Assembly: GCF_019145355.1 (NCBI RefSeq)
Contig: NZ_JAHSTY010000002.1
Coordinates: 2,294,001 to 2,358,000 of the forward strand
Direction: 5' to 3'
Source: Pseudomonas azadiae
GTDB taxonomy: Bacteria; Pseudomonadota; Gammaproteobacteria; Pseudomonadales; Pseudomonadaceae
Length of the DNA stretch: 64,000 nt
In this document: positions 63,755-64,000 of the stretch, piece after piece
How the letters are laid out: every line of letters starts with the position of its first letter
Position numbering within the stretch: the stretch's first letter is position 1
Program-made: the position numbers and the translations under genes
The notes under the pieces: generated by a model
Told to the model about the DNA's origin: nothing
The model's database searches: none
Seen by the model: only the letters and a program-made list of their open reading frames with translations

Positions 63755-64000
63755 ATGGAAAAGACTGAGATCGAAGGGCTGTGGACCCACATCCACTGGC
63801 TGTCGGTGCTGGAGGAACATGGCACCTACACCGCTGCCGCCGCCCGCCTGGGCGTGAGCAAGTCCGCCGTCAGCCAGCGTATTTCCGACCTGGAAAAGGC
63901 CACCGGCACACGACTGGTCACGCGCACCACGCGCAGCGTGCGGCTGACCGAGGCGGGGCTGTCGCTGACCCGTGAAGTGCGCAGCGCCTATGCACAGATC
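63755..64000 (+). CDS. LysR family regulator (3' end outside window)
   Basis: The visible 82 residues are the LysR DNA-binding domain: LSVLEEHGTYTAAAARLGVSKSAVSQRISDLEKATGTRLVTRTTRSVRLTEAG. The rest lies beyond the window. It is divergent from mmsA with 108 bases between, so it is the probable regulator of mmsA. Confidence 0.85.
   Translation, partial: MEKTEIEGLWTHIHWLSVLEEHGTYTAAAARLGVSKSAVSQRISDLEKATGTRLVTRTTRSVRLTEAGLSLTREVRSAYAQI

Overview
The window looks like chromosomal DNA of a Pseudomonas of the P. fluorescens group. Reasons: high GC, many Pseudomonas-type REP palindromes between genes, a XenA that reads like the P. putida enzyme along its whole length, a levansucrase without signal peptide, and a dense set of sugar-catabolic operons. 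No rRNA, tRNA, CRISPR, phage gene or insertion sequence was seen. Function is assigned from protein sequence and motifs read by eye; no database search was run.

Layout. (1) 1-2518: end of a polyol/inositol-type operon (Gfo/Idh dehydrogenase cut by the window edge, TIM-barrel isomerase, periplasmic binding protein). (2) 2545-3378: a YghU-type glutathione transferase. (3) 3804-17128: a complete oxidative (Weimberg-type) L-arabinose regulon: SDR dehydrogenase, aldose 1-epimerase, AraFGH uptake, lactonase, arabonate dehydratase, FAH-type 2-keto-3-deoxyarabonate dehydratase, 2-oxoglutarate semialdehyde dehydrogenase, an MFS carrier and a FadR-type GntR regulator. Three matching TNGTNNNACNA operators sit in its two divergent promoters. 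(4) 17160-26108: mixed genes: a hypothetical BNR-repeat protein, a TonB siderophore receptor, xenA with a divergent ArsR regulator, a YfcE-like phosphoesterase, a bestrophin and an amino-acid-type dCACHE chemoreceptor.

(5) 26384-40806 is the most interesting part. It encodes a luciferase-like flavin monooxygenase (LLM), two paralogous flavin reductases, an aldehyde dehydrogenase, an alpha/beta hydrolase, a PF06684 protein, a carboxymuconolactone-decarboxylase-like protein, a GntR regulator, a NUDIX hydrolase, a DUF1330 protein, a RibB-RibX riboflavin-precursor enzyme, a polyamine-type ABC importer and an NCS1 permease. The five promoters of this set share a GGTATACC-like palindrome. The enzyme set resembles the Rut pyrimidine pathway and the Tgn trigonelline pathway without matching Rut gene for gene. 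I infer an N-heterocycle ring-opening pathway with its own flavin supply; the substrate is unknown.

(6) 40858-42159: an Nramp-like transporter without the DPGN motif. (7) 42567-49207: a probable tetritol/erythrulose-type operon (RpiB-like isomerase, ABC ATPase and permease, SDR, split DhaK/DhaL kinase, SorC/EryD-type regulator). (8) 49244-55933: xylR, xylA and xylFGH. (9) 56296-59219: a chemoreceptor with its own binding protein. (10) 59480-60730: levansucrase, then an AT-rich stretch. (11) 61500-62020: a strongly structured leader before a small protein gene. (12) 62147-64000: mmsA and a divergent LysR gene cut by the window end.
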